This document shows positions 46,973 through 58,698 of a DNA stretch of 64,000 bases, one piece after another. Source of the stretch: Whalleya microplaca (lineage: Eukaryota; Ascomycota; Sordariomycetes; Xylariales; Xylariaceae). How positions within the stretch are numbered: the stretch's first letter is position 1; each line of letters starts with the position of its first letter. The notes under the pieces were generated by a model, which worked only from the letters and a program-made list of their open reading frames with translations, did no database searches and was not told where the DNA came from. The position numbers were made by a program, and so were the translations under genes. The DNA lies in assembly GCA_022497155.1 (NCBI GenBank), contig MU385723.1:682001-746000 (forward strand), given 5' to 3'.

Positions 46973-48467
46973 CTAGTATCTCTCAATGATCGCAGGAGGC
47001 TTGTTGCCCAAGATCTCATCGACCTTGGCCAGGATCTCGGGCGTCAGCTTATCGACGACCTCGACGGCGGCGACGTTCTCGTAGACCTGCGCGGGGCTGC
47101 TGGCGCCGGTGATAGCGGAGCTGACGTTCGGGTTCTTGAGCACCCAGGCCAGGGCCAGCTGGCTCTGCTTGACGCCGAGCTGCGCCGCGATGGGCTCCAG
47201 CGCCTTGACCTGCTCCACCACCTCGTCCCACTTCTCCTTGCCCGTCCGCCGCCAGAAGCCCGCGATGAACTCCACGCTCTGCTGCGCGTACCGCGAGTCC
47301 TCCGGGATCCCGTTGCGGTATTTGCCGGAGAGGATCCCCTGCTTCATGGGCGAGAAGACGGTTAGGCCCAGCCCGATTTCTCGGTACAGGTGTGCGAATT
47401 CGGTTTCTACTTTCTCGCGGTCGAGCATCTGGGTATTGCGTGTTAGTCTGCTGCTTCAGGACCGGTCTTGGTTTCTATTCAGTGAAGTCGTGGTTCTTTG
47501 TACGGGCCGCGCCTAGTTAAACCTTAAGGGGTAAATAAGGACGTATACATACTATAAGAGAAGTTAGTTATTATGACAAAGCCAAAGGTTTGGTTTAGGC
47601 TCCCGACACAGGAGATCTTCTGAAGAAACGTACCATTGTAAGCGGGCTGTTCCATCACGGGGCCGATGAGCCCCAGCTTATCGGCGTAGCGCCACGCGGA
47701 CGCGATCTCGTCGGCGTTCCACTGCGACGTGCCCCAGTAGAAGGCTTTGCCGGTGTCGATCAGGTGGTTGAAGGCGCGTACCGTCTCCTCGATTGGTGTC
47801 TGCCGGTCCGGGCGGTGCGCGTAGATCAGGTCCACGTAGTCCAGCCCCAGACGGGCGAGTGATGCGTTCATCCCCTCGATGATGTGCTTGCGGCTCAGCC
47901 CCTTGTTGTTCACGGGGTTATCGCCGAAGGCTGAGCCCCAGTATAACTATGCGATGGGTGTTAGCCTAGAGTGAGCTGGTGAGATAGGGAGGCAGCTAGG
48001 TAGACTGGTTGTGCTTGTGGTAGGGGTAGGGCACCGGTGTCGTTGGCCTTTATTAGTTGATTAATACCTTTGTTGATATAACGAGGTCGTTACGCTTCCA
48101 GCCGAACTTCCTGATCGCGTGGCCCATCACCTCCTCCGATTTGCCCTCTGGGATCCTAATATGTTAGCGGCTGGGCCTCGATCTTGTAGTAGACAGGCAA
48201 TTTTCACCGGAGTAGCTTTCCGCGCAGTCGAAGAAGTTGACGCCACTATCGTAGGCGGCCTTCATACACGCGAAGGTGTTCTCTGTATTTGTGTGTTAGC
48301 TGCCCATCCGTTTTATTTAAACTCGAAGTTCTTCGGCCAGAACACCCACCGTTCTCGACGTGTCCGCCGTACGTGAGCCACCCGCCCAGCGAGATGGCCG
48401 AGACCTGGAGACCGGATCGGCCCAGGAAACGGTAGGTCATTTTCGGGAGGTTAGCCGGAGGAGACAT
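46973..48467 (-). CDS. Aldo-keto reductase, Kv-beta-like (AKR6 type)
   Basis: Exons 48467-48350, 48282-48208, 48147-48068, 47946-47634 and a last exon 47428-46973, for about 345 aa. The start is the ATG in good context at 48467. The catalytic tetrad is complete: Asp58, Tyr63, Lys91 and His135 (in Tyr-Ala-His-Arg-Pro-Asp; mammalian Kv-beta has Asn here). The NADPH-site region Phe-Tyr-Trp-Gly-Thr-Ser-Gln-Trp and the Leu-Thr-Val-Phe-Ser-Pro-Met-Lys-Gln-Gly loop are typical. It probably reduces aldehydes or ketones in the cytosol. The last junction is a problem: family alignment expects Tyr-Asn followed by Met-Leu, but the donor GTACGT leaves one extra base (phase 1), while the acceptor before 47428 needs phase 0. 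A 29-base internal exon at about 47530-47502 would restore frame but adds ten foreign residues. Either that exon exists, or the gene carries a one-base frameshift. Confidence 0.8.
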
Positions 48468-50686
48468 CTTGGCGGCCTGTTTGATCTGAATTGGTTGAGT
48501 GTAGAGGACGGTCAATCCAGGCACAATATATCAACTAGACGTGAGGGGTTTTGGAAAAGTTGGAGATATATAGCTTGAGCAATGTGACGATGGACCGGGC
48601 CGTACATACATATATGTCATAGAACCAGGGTTTTATGTCCTATGCTACCTGCGCTTTCGGGTGTTGTTGTGGGAAAGAATATTGCGCTATTGGAGTAGCT
48701 GCATATACCTGGAAGACCAGACTGGAATTGGAGTTTTAGCAGTCGATAGCAGCAAAAACGCAAGAGTGTGGAATAGAAACGCAAGCAGTCTGCAACCCCA
48801 CTCTGCCTCTTTACTTATATTAATGCAGGTCCCGCATGAAGCCTCCTGTCTATATGTAGGTAGGTATGATATTTGCAAACTACCCAAAAGGGGTTGGAGC
48901 GTTTACTAACTAGCAGTAGGTTCGAAGCCCAGGATCTTGATCTTATGTTCAGCGATAGGAGGATCGAGTTCTTTACCGAAGATAGATGTTTTGTCTACCC
49001 AGACTGGCCCATAGTTGGCATCGTAGGCATCGACATTGCAATTTGTTCATCCGACCGCCAAAAGAACCCACACGAATTAATATTGAACGCGCCAGCCTAG
49101 CTGCCACTATCATCTGTATCCAAATGGAATTGTGTTGGTATCTATGACTACTCTAGGCTCTCATAAGGGATGGTAGGATTGTTATTGCTTAAGGAACATG
49201 GAAGCGTGTCGGATACTTCACGTCTGCGATGATGATAATTCTGCCGCAGTCAAAACGAACATCTGGATAGAACATTTCGATACTCTACAAATGAGTGAAA
49301 TTAGTAGTAACCTTACATCAATGAACTCGGTCGATTTGCCCCTACCCGGGCAGTATTTGTCGGTTGGTTGTATATGTCGTGTTTGCGAAGACTGGCTGGA
49401 TCGCATCTTCGGGTGCAAATGCTGCTTCTATCGGCAATACAGGAGAACCTGGCGCACCGGATATGGTTCTCTCGTTGATTGTGTGATTCTATCACCTATA
49501 TATAGGTATTCTCTAGGAACTGGTATTCTATATCGGACCTGGAAAATCACCCATAACACGACCTGCAATGTTCCTCTGGATTATTGTTATGATCATTCAA
49601 ACCCTCAGCCCGGTTCATAGGTGTGTCCTCAAAGCCTCTTACAGAATACCACCAATTTAATATCTTACATAGGGAACTGTACATTATTACCAGCTACATC
49701 ACGTAGATCCTACGATGGTACTTCGTGTAGACAGGCCCTTGACAATATTTGTTCCAAGTCCAGAATAGAATGATGTCGAATCAAGCGCAAAATAGTTCCT
49801 ACTCCGATGACTCTTGTGTGCCATATACTTCTATTCTAGGTCCTTGATATTTTCTATTTATGATTTCATCCATCCGGGGAGAATCAACTGCATGTGTAGA
49901 TGAGAAGCATATCTGCGGCTTTGGGTACTGGAACTACCTATTCTTTTGGAATTGATTCATAAATATAATAGCAGAGGCTAGCAGCTTCGAGGCACTATAT
50001 TGAGAAGAAGCCTAACAGCTACAAAAGCTCATGCATGGGCATTGGATACAGGGAGGCATTTTTAAGCAAACCTGTTCTGAAGTATGGTGATAGCTAAGAT
50101 ATCTTTTCAGCTGATAGTTGGGATGGAATTCCAAATGCTGCTTTCTAGGGGAAGTGGGTGATTTAGGGAACCCTACTAGGTAATCAGTGGGATACAAACA
50201 TACATGTTCCTTCCCTTTGTTTACCTGATTGGTGATTAAATCAATGATGTTCTTTATATATTATTTGGGTGATTCTGCCAGATCAGCCCTATGTATGTAT
50301 TCTCTAATGTTTTGTAATGTACTGTGGCTTAGATATTATAGTCAAAACACTACCATAACCAAGAATGAATACATGTTTGCATAGCTTGCGTCGATTGTGT
50401 ACATGACTACCCAAGGTAGGCCAATACATGTACTATTGGGTGATTCTATTAATGCTGCCCTATGTATGTATTATCTAATGTGTTCTAATGTATAATGACT
50501 TGAATGTTATAGTAGGATCAGTCTTATAACCAAGTACGAGTACATGTAGGTGGACACTGCGTACATGACTACATTTCCTGCCCTCACGCTCCCCCTTTAC
50601 TGGCTGCACCAATATGCCTTCCTGATCCTGATTCTTGTTGCCCCACGATGCTGATTTAATCAGCCAAAGCACCTGCTTCTGTAAAC
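48468..50686. other. Intergenic 2.2 kb
   Basis: No recognisable gene. A 140-codon frame at 49198-49620 has no domain and no splice logic. The right part includes a diverged direct repeat at 50265-50580. Confidence 0.4.
50265..50580. repeat. Diverged tandem duplication, two copies
   Basis: Two related units of about 145-150 bp, offset by about 172 bp: roughly 50265-50416 and 50437-50580. Both begin TTGGGTGATTCT, share GCCCTATGTATGTATT and then CTAATGT, have ATAACCAAG with a following TACATGT-like motif, and end in GTACATGACTAC. Differences are spread along the units, so the duplication is old. No coding content. Confidence 0.7.
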
Positions 50687-50695
50687 ATATATATA
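50687..50695 (+). promoter_or_regulatory. TATA-like element before C/T-rich leader
   Basis: ATATATATA followed at once by a C/T-rich, G-poor stretch. This is the usual layout of a fungal core promoter on the plus strand. It would serve either the broken frame at 50894 or a long leader of the zinc-knuckle gene at 51641. Confidence 0.4.
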
Positions 50696-50893
50696 CCGGA
50701 CCTGTCCACCTACTTTTTCACATCTTCCACTCTCCCACAACAACTCCTTCCCTCTTCCTCTTACCCATAGCTGACCAGCTTAATGGTAACAAGGATTTGT
50801 TGTTCTGCATTGCAACATCGTCTTCACAGCCCTGAGCATACCTTTCTTTCCTGCAACCTTTTCCACTCAATGTAAGTTGTCTCTTCCACAGCC

Positions 50894-51145
50894 ATGCCTT
50901 TATTCCCTCCCATTCCTCAAGATACACCAACATCCACTACATAGTGGACAGCACTTGCAGCTCCTCTTCTTCCCTCTTCTTCCCAATCACCAACTGATCC
51001 ATACTCTACGCCATCTAATCCATCTGAATGCTCCACCTCTGTGACCTCAAATCCCTCCCAATTCACCCACATTCACCAGCCTCCATTGTCATATACCACC
51101 TTTGGCACCTCTACTTCCCAAAGAGCAGCCAGTCCCTTCCCTTGA
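50894..51145 (+). pseudogene. Broken Ser/Thr/Pro-rich frame (possible pseudogene or leader)
   Basis: From an ATG at 50894, sixteen Pro-rich codons lead to a TAG at 50942. The same frame then stays open for 66 codons (50945-51142) rich in Ser, Thr, Pro and Gln, before a TGA at 51143. The composition looks like a low-complexity part of a fungal regulatory protein, and it lies about 200 bp after a TATA-like element and a C/T-rich leader. Both stops are one C-to-T change away from sense codons (CAG, CGA), as repeat-induced point mutation would give. It could equally be part of a long C-rich 5' leader with a 16-codon upstream frame for the gene at 51641. Confidence 0.3.
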
Positions 51146-51640
51146 CCCTCTTATCTATCTAGACCTTCCATCTCCATGACCTGGATTCCTTTCCATTCAT
51201 CGACATAGATCACCATCCGCACCTCCACTTCCTACATACCAACCTGTCCCTTCCCCAGACTATTCTATCTCCCACCTGAATCCTGACACTCCTGCACTTG
51301 ACTTGAGGAATTCCTGATCACAATTCTTACCATTCGCGGTACTGTGTATCAGTCACTTGCACCTTTCACCATCACATAGTCCATTTGTCCTCCAATACCT
51401 TTGGTACCTAAGCATGTATGTCATGAAATGGTATTTTTCTTTACCTCTTCTAGCCCTAGTGTTTCTCTCGAGATTCCTACATCGTCTTCTTTCCTTACTC
51501 TGTTGAAATTAACAAACCCCTTCCCGCTTCCCCAACCGCCCTGCCTCCGACCCCCTTATGTTCCCATCCTGACCACCACTTTCTCAATCTTATACATACT
51601 GATACTAACTAATAATCTAGCTACTTCACGCGTAGTCAAG

Positions 51641-53425
51641 ATGTCTGACTGGGGAGGTACTGCGACTGGACCGCGGAACGGTGGTGGCGACCGAGATGGA
51701 GGTGCTATCGCATCCTTTGACACTGACGATGGCGACTTCGGTGCCTCTATTAGAGGCGAGAGAGGTGGAGATGGAGCCGGCCGAGGTGCTTGCTTCAACT
51801 GCGGCCAACCCGGGTGAGTCTAAATATTGCACTGGTGGTAAACTACACTAATCAGCGACCGAAGCCACAACAAGGCTGATTGTCCTAATCCACGAGTCAT
51901 CGAGTGCAACCATTGCGGCCAGCAGGACCATATGATTCGGGATTGCCCTACTGCTCCTCCCCGGGAGTTCACCGGAGAGTGTAGAATTTGCAATAAGGCA
52001 GGTCATATGGCGAAGGATTGCCCGGACAAGCCCCCTATGGTTTGCAATAACTGCAAAGTACAAGGTAAGAAGCGGCGCCATTGACTAACTATTTCCCCAA
52101 ACCACTAAAACGGGCCTTTTAGGTCATACCGCCGCCGAGTGCAAAGCCGCACGCTTGATTGATCGTTCGGATATCGACACTGTCACTGCCGAAGCTGCCT
52201 GGTCCAACATCATGAAAGCAATTGTCGAACGAGAACTGGATGATGTCAAGGATGGAGTGCAGCAGTACGCCAAAGCTGTACCGACCACTACCTATCCCGA
52301 ACTCGAGACTGCGTTTCGCTCCCAGGAGCTTGGTATATTCTTGATTGCAATGCCGAAGGCACTTAGCCCCGCCTTCACGAACATGGACTTACAAGGTAAT
52401 CTCGAGAAAAAGTATACAGTCACTTACCGTCTTTCGGAGCATCCGGCTCGCGCTCGCGAGAGTGAGGGTTGGCCCAAGTCCCGAGATGAGAACATGGAAC
52501 GACTTCAAGATGCCGGTGAGGTTGTGAGCCGAGGCCTGCCCGTGTGCAAAAACTGTAACAAGGCTGGCCACATATCGAAGAACTGTCCGCAGGAGAAGAT
52601 TGAAGTGGAACGCCTCGGCATTATGTGCACCAACTGCAATGACCCGGGTCACCGATACCGTGACTGTGAGTTGAACTGGTCACTATTACTTCTATTATTC
52701 GCTAACGAACGTAAGGCCCGGCGCCGCGCAAGGACAAGCTTGCTTGCAAGAATTGCGAGTAAGTCTATAGCCTGCCATGCTATTTTATTGCTTCCAGCTA
52801 ATCCAATGACTTTACAGTAAAAGTGGACATAAGGCAAAAGAGTGTGAGTAGCCTAGTCTCCTGAAACGAGACACATTGCTAAGTGTTATATAGGCCCCGA
52901 GCCCCGCGTTGCTGGTGACGATGTTGAATGCCGTAAATGTGGTCAAAGTAAGTCATATTTACCTTGGATGGGTCAATGTCATTGGCGACTAATTTGACGA
53001 TTAGCCGGCCACTACAGCCGAGACTGTCCTCAGGGAGGAGGAGGTGGTAGCGGAGCCTGCCACAACTGTGGCGGCGAGGGCCATATGGCCAGAGACTGCA
53101 CCGAGCCCAAAAACCTTGCCAATATCCAGTGCCGCAACTGCGACGATTTCGGACACACTTCCAGGGAATGCCCCAAGCCACGAGACTGTAAGTATACTGA
53201 AGCCTGAAAATCATGGAATGTAATAATTCACTGACACGCTCAACAGACACCCGTGTCAAGTGCACCAACTGTGGAAAGATGGGACATACCAAAGTCCGAT
53301 GCACGCAGGAAACCCGTCCCGCAGAACAGACGGACTTTAATGCGTTTGCTGGTGAAGGTGGTGCTGGTGGTGGTGCTGGTGGTGGTGATGGTGATTGGGC
53401 CAATGGGGACGGGGCTTGGTCGTAA
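51641..53425 (+). CDS. Multi-CCHC zinc-knuckle nucleic-acid-binding protein
   Basis: Eight exons: 51641-51813, 51865-52064 (or from 51856), 52123-52665, 52716-52758, 52818-52843, 52894-52947, 53005-53187, 53247-53425, giving 466 (469) aa. Eleven C-X2-C-X4-H-X4-C knuckles are present: four near the N terminus and seven after residue about 280. Between them is a helical region of about 130 residues with no zinc site (Ala-Ala-Trp-Ser-Asn-Ile-Met-Lys onward). The ends are Gly-rich. The protein belongs with CNBP/Byr3/Gis2-like factors that bind single-stranded RNA or DNA and influence translation; the exact role is unknown. Exon 5 is only 26 bases. Two acceptors nine bases apart precede exon 2. 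The downstream AAG gives a canonical first knuckle; the upstream CAG inserts Asp-Arg-Ser into it. A CTAAC...CTAG acceptor at 51606-51620 suggests a leader intron just before the start codon. Confidence 0.9.
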
Positions 53426-55850
53426 ATCACTGGAATGACTGTCTCTACATGACATGCTATGCTAGGCCATCTGGTGTCGTTGTCTGAACGACACCTGATC
53501 TAGTCGGGAATATTTGCTGATGTTGAGGGTCCGTGAGTGTCGCCTCATATCACGACATTTGCGCTATCACTGGGTGAACTTTCATACAGACGATTCGCAC
53601 AGTCCTGGGAGATAGTCACATAACTGATAATAATGGTTTTCCGGAAATCCCCTGTCATGATGGTGATGAAGTTATGGTCTAGATTAGGCATGGAATGTCC
53701 CGTACTCGTGATGTATATTGAGATATCCCAGGTCTCATGGCTGCCCCTTGATTTATGACATTCAGGCCATACTAGCAACAGGTTCCAGACAATTTACAGA
53801 GAACTCTAGTGGCTCTAAATTTGGGTCTGTCTGCCTCGCTGCCGCCTAGCACCCGACGATCATGCTCTATATAACCTACATGAAAGCTGGATCGCGAATC
53901 ATTTAACCAACAGGTCTAGGGAGTCCTATTTAGGATGTCACTATTGAATCGATCTAGATATAGGTCCTTGTTTGGTCCTATTTTTCAAGGCAGATGGCGT
54001 TTGCCAACAACGTCTTATTTGCCGACTCAATTAGCTGATTAAACATTGTGATGTTTCATAGTATTGATCCCTGTGCTTGAGAACTTATTTGCCCACAGGC
54101 ATTAGTCTGTGGCTCAATAATAGTAATGTTAGGAACATCAAAAGAGCAAATAGTACAGTATTATGTTTCCAAATAGGTGTCTCTGACGACAGTAGGAATC
54201 CTATATTCATTATGTGTTATTACACGCGGCGTCGTATCTGTTGCGTAGCCAAAAAGTGTTGGAAAGGATAAGCACTGACAGTAGTATAATGTGTTGACTT
54301 TTATTTTCATTTCATTTCATCAAGTACCCTCACTCAATATTCTATAGATAAAGAATCCTAGCATACTTCTGTCTAGTTCGATACCCCAGGCTTGATAGAG
54401 CACTCGTTAGTTTTCTCTCGGTCTCTGAGCTGTGATCACTACTATTATTATGTCCAATGCCGACCTCGTGATACCCCGCGGGCTCATCTCATGGAGGCAT
54501 TATATAGTTAGCTACTGAAGGGCAATAGCAGACCTTCCTTATAGTTGTTTTTAGGAGGACGTGAACCCTACATGGTTTCTGTTGTTCAGGTTGTAGTGGC
54601 AGAAACTTCCCCCATGCTTCTCCCTACTACGTGGAGAATGCCCAAACTGGGTCCCTCGGGCGTGAGGCGGTTCATAGTGGGCTGCGTAGCGGCTGAGTGT
54701 TGTGTACTGGAGCAGAACCAGAACCATACTATGCATCAAGCCAAAGGTAAGCTGTATAGGGTGATATTATACGTATAGCGTCATATATTCTATAAACTGG
54801 AGGAGTCACAGCGACTGTGGCCTATAGAGTTCCATATTTAGATAGACTAAACAAATAACGAAGCCTTTATGATTTCTACATCGATCTGGTTCAGTACAGC
54901 TTGGAATAGGGAGAGGCACGACTTCCTAGGAAGTTGGTCGGCAAAGCCAAGCAAATGAAGAAGAGAGGTCAGGTTATTGTTTCGATGACAATGAAGACCA
55001 TACTCCTTGTGAGAAAGTATAGGGGTATATTTTCCCTCTTTAGGTTTTTTGCCTATAAGCAGTATAAAGCGTATAAACTCATATTATAATTGACTGACTA
55101 TTATTAGCTGTATAGACCATTTCTAACAGGCCCCGGTCACCTCAGAATGTCCAAACTGTACAGCTGTTGACAACCATTCCTTAAACCATTATTATTTCGG
55201 TTATAACGCGACTATCTGTAGCCTGGCCGTAGGCTACTATGCCCTGTAGCGATGCGGCTGGGCTAGGAGTACAATTGGACCAGTATATGTAGGGGTGGTA
55301 ACATACCGACTACCTAGGGTAAGTTTCGCGCCTGTTACGACTATACAACACGTAGTTTATCTGTTGGTATAGAGATGGCCGTATGGAATTCATACCAGTA
55401 CAACTTTACATGAATTGTACTATGTAGTTAGTTGTTGATGGGAAACTTCAAGTCTCGTTCAAGTAGTACTAAATACTATACTCCATTTATTGGGGTACCC
55501 TAATAGGGGGGGTTTGTCAAGGAGTATACGGAGTACCGATTACGGTCACAATTGACGTCAAGCTAACTGAAGCTAGCACGCGTCCAGGTACGTACCCTAT
55601 TAGGGTCTATCATGCAAGCACTGAAACAGTTGCCCATAGCTCCTCCACAACAGGCACTGCCCCTCCATGAACAAGCTAAATTAGTGTGCGCTCTCTCACA
55701 GGCTTCATCTGACAACTGATAGACTGCGGTCAGCCTACATACACGTACATACGCACACTGGCACAATTCCAGATATTCTAATAACATACGCACCGCAAAA
55801 CAGTTTTTCCACCTATGATATAACATTACAGACACTCTTCGGCTGCCACG
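53426..55850. other. Intergenic 2.4 kb, A+T-rich
   Basis: No gene recognised. The stretch 53900-55500 is A+T-rich with many TA steps. A small inverted repeat GTAGCC...GGCTAC lies near 55217-55236. The right end is the Aip1 promoter. Confidence 0.45.
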
Positions 55851-57884
55851 ATGTCGATTACGATTGAGAAGATCTTGGCTGCCTCGCCCGTGACAGCTCG
55901 AGGCCAACCAACACAGCTGTCGACCGATGCAAAAGGGGAAAGGATAGCTTATGCTGTAAGTCAATAGGTGCATCGAGGTTGCATTGGTCACCACGTATTG
56001 CGTCTCTGGGCTATAGAACGAAGGGCCTAACCTCATCACACCAGTCTGGCAAATCAATCTTCGTTCGGTCCATCGACGACCCCTCGACCAGCAAGCAATA
56101 CACCGGCCATACAGCGCAGACCACCGTGGCCAAGTTCTCACCAAGCGGGTTCTACATCGCCAGTGGAGATGTCTCGGGCTCGCTGCGTGTGTGGGATTCG
56201 ATAGAAGCTGTCAACACCAAAGGTACCGGCCACCCGGGTTCCCAACGAGTTCCACTACCTACCCGTCACTGCATCGTCCAGAACACACTAACCCAGAGCC
56301 TCGACTTGTGATCTATTAGGCGAATACCACATCATCTCGGGCCGAATCAACGACATCGCCTGGGACGGCGACTCGCAGCGAATCATAGCCGTCGGCGACG
56401 GCCGCGAGCGCTTCGGGCACTGCATAACCGCGGACAGCGGCAATAGCGTCGGCGAGGTGTCCGGGCACTCCAAGGTCGTCAATGCCGTCGCCGTGCGGCC
56501 CATGAGGCCGCTGCGCGCCGCCACCGTCAGCGACGATATGGCCATGTGCTTCCTGCACGGCGCCCCGTTTAAATTCAACTCCAAGGCCGACGGCCTCCAC
56601 AAGGGCTTCGTCCTCGGCACCGCTTACTCGCCGGACGGAGAGACCTTGGTCACCGTGGGCGCGGACAAGCGTATCCAATTGTACGACGGGAAGACTGGGG
56701 AACCGACGAAATCCATCGGTGAAGGTGAGCATACGGGCAGTATATTCGCCGTCAGCTGGTCCAAGGACTCCAAGAAATTTGTGACTGCCAGTGCGGACCA
56801 GACTGTTAAGTTATGGGACGCAGAGGCAGGGAAGGTCGTACAGACCTGGAGATTTGGTGGCGACGGTGTTGTTAGCATTCCGCAGCAACAGGTTGGCGTG
56901 GTATGGCCCCAAGGTCGGAGCGACGGCCTGATCATCAGTCTGAGCCTTAGTGGGGACTTAAACTACCTTACAGAGGGCAAACCAGAGCCCGTCAAGTTAG
57001 TGCAGGGGCACAACAAAAGCATCACAGCTCTGGGGGTGGGTTCAGATGGTAAGGGTCAGAAATTATGGACAGGAAGCTTTGATGGTAAAGCTTGCAGTTG
57101 GGACCTCTCGTCTGGCTTGGGTTCAGTGGTAGATGGCGAGAGCCACTCGAACCAGGTCACCGAGTTCACCGCAAGTTCCGGAAGAGCATACAGTGTCGGG
57201 TGGGACGACACGCTGCGCATCGTCGACGAGTCCGCCAACACCTTCGCGGGCGCGAGCCTGAAGCTCTCCGCCCAACCCAAGGGCGTCGCATCGGCAGACG
57301 GGCGCGTATACGTGGCCACAGCCGCAGGCGTCGAGATCTACGTCAAGGACCAGCTTGCCGGCAAGCTGGGCATCGCGGACGCCCAACCGACCGCCATCGC
57401 CGCCTCGGGGTCGACGGTGGCGGTCGGCACCAGCAGCAACGCCGTGCGCGTGTACAAAATCGACTCGAGCAACAAGCTGACGCAGGCCCACGAGGCCAAG
57501 AACTCGAGCGCGCCCCTCTCGGCCCTGGCGTTCTCGCGCGGCGGCGCCCTGCTCGCCGCCGGCAACACGGCGGGCAAGATCGTCGCGTATAAGGTTAGTG
57601 GTGGTGGCGGCGGGCTGGAAGTCGCGACGGACCGCTGGTCCGCGCACACGGGCCGCGTCACGAGCATCGCGTGGAACGAGGCGGGCACGCACGCCGTGTC
57701 GGGGGCGCTGGACACGAATGTGTTCGTGTGGAGTCTGGCGAAGCCGGGGAGCCGCGTCAAGGCGCTCAATGCGCACAAGGACGGCGTCTACGGCGTCGCG
57801 TGGGTCGGGGGCGAGGGGCGCAGGGTCGCGAGTACGGGCGGGGACGCGGCGATTAAGATCTGGGGTGTGGCTGGTTTGCCATGA
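55851..57884 (+). CDS. AIP1: Actin-interacting protein 1 (Aip1), WD40
   Basis: Three exons: 55851-55955, 56045-56222, 56320-57884, giving about 615 aa, the normal Aip1 length. It is built of WD40 repeats throughout, forming two seven-bladed propellers in known structures. Clear units include Gly-His-Thr-Ala-Gln-Thr-Thr-Val-Ala-Lys-Phe-Ser-Pro, Ser-Gly-Ser-Leu-Arg-Val-Trp-Asp, Ala-Asp-Gln-Thr-Val-Lys-Leu-Trp-Asp and Asp-Thr-Asn-Val-Phe-Val-Trp-Ser. Aip1 works with cofilin to disassemble and cap actin filaments at cortical patches. The second half of exon 3 is G+C-rich, which creates long antisense frames (for example 57123-57776) that I discarded. Confidence 0.95.
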
Positions 57885-58698
57885 ATGAAGGTAGGAAGGA
57901 TGGAAGGATGGAAGGATGGATGAGTGAATGAAAGGGCATGAGTATGAATGAACAGTGACGATGATGACGTTTACGTGGGAGGGAGGACTGAGACTGGGGA
58001 GTGGGAGTTTTACGGTTGGCTACCTAGAGATTTAGAATGAGCTCTTGTCCTTGGCCGGTCCAGAACAAGAGTTTCCGAGGAGTATCACGTAGCGAATGAA
58101 TGAATGAGGGCTTCTTCGGAAAATCCTAGAAGTCTGTTTGTCTGCCTGCTGGGGAGCGTGGTTTATAGGTATGCAATAGATCATTAGACTCTTGTTGACG
58201 ACGACTCTGTCTTAGGCGGTTCCTGACCTTTAGAGGTAGAAATTTCTCGCTATCGTGCTCTGTGACTTCTCCTTCGTATTATACAACTTCTTTCCGAGTT
58301 GGCTGTTTTACTATTGCTATGGATGTGGGTAGTCCTGCTTGCTCATCGGTGACTATATAGATGTGGCGTCAGGGGTAAAGAGAATAGTGGCAATTATTCC
58401 AGTGACACATAAATAGCTTCCTTCACAATGTCAGGATATCGGTAATGCAAATATCAAGCCAGAAATTTATCATAGCTTTAGCTAAATCTAGCAGACAAAT
58501 CCGACCTATTCTCATATTGTGGGTATCATCCGTTCCAAACGCCAACTCCATGCAAATCCGCACCCGAGGATGCTGTCTCTCTACACATTCCCCCCTGTTG
58601 TGTCCCCTGCGGTACTTATCCGTACCTACCGCCCCAGCTGTGATGGTGAGTTCGAAGAATTTTAGAGCACTGCACATATTAGGTAGACCGCACTAATC
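57885..58698. other. Convergent 3' spacer
   Basis: Between the 3' ends of AIP1 and ALG13. It starts with simple-sequence DNA at 57894-57940 and otherwise shows no gene. Confidence 0.45.
57894..57917. repeat. (GGAAGGAT)3 repeat
   Basis: Three perfect copies directly after the AIP1 stop codon, continuing into degenerate GGATGA/GAATGA copies. Confidence 0.85.

Noticed and set aside
48918..48935. tRNA B-box-like GGTTCGAAGCC
   Set aside because: No matching A-box, cloverleaf arms or acceptor stem could be drawn around it.
49198..49620. 140-codon plus-strand frame
   Set aside because: No recognisable domain; A+T-rich surroundings; no promoter or splice support.
57123..57776. 217-codon minus-strand frame
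   Set aside because: Antisense to the G+C-rich half of AIP1; Arg-rich shadow translation.
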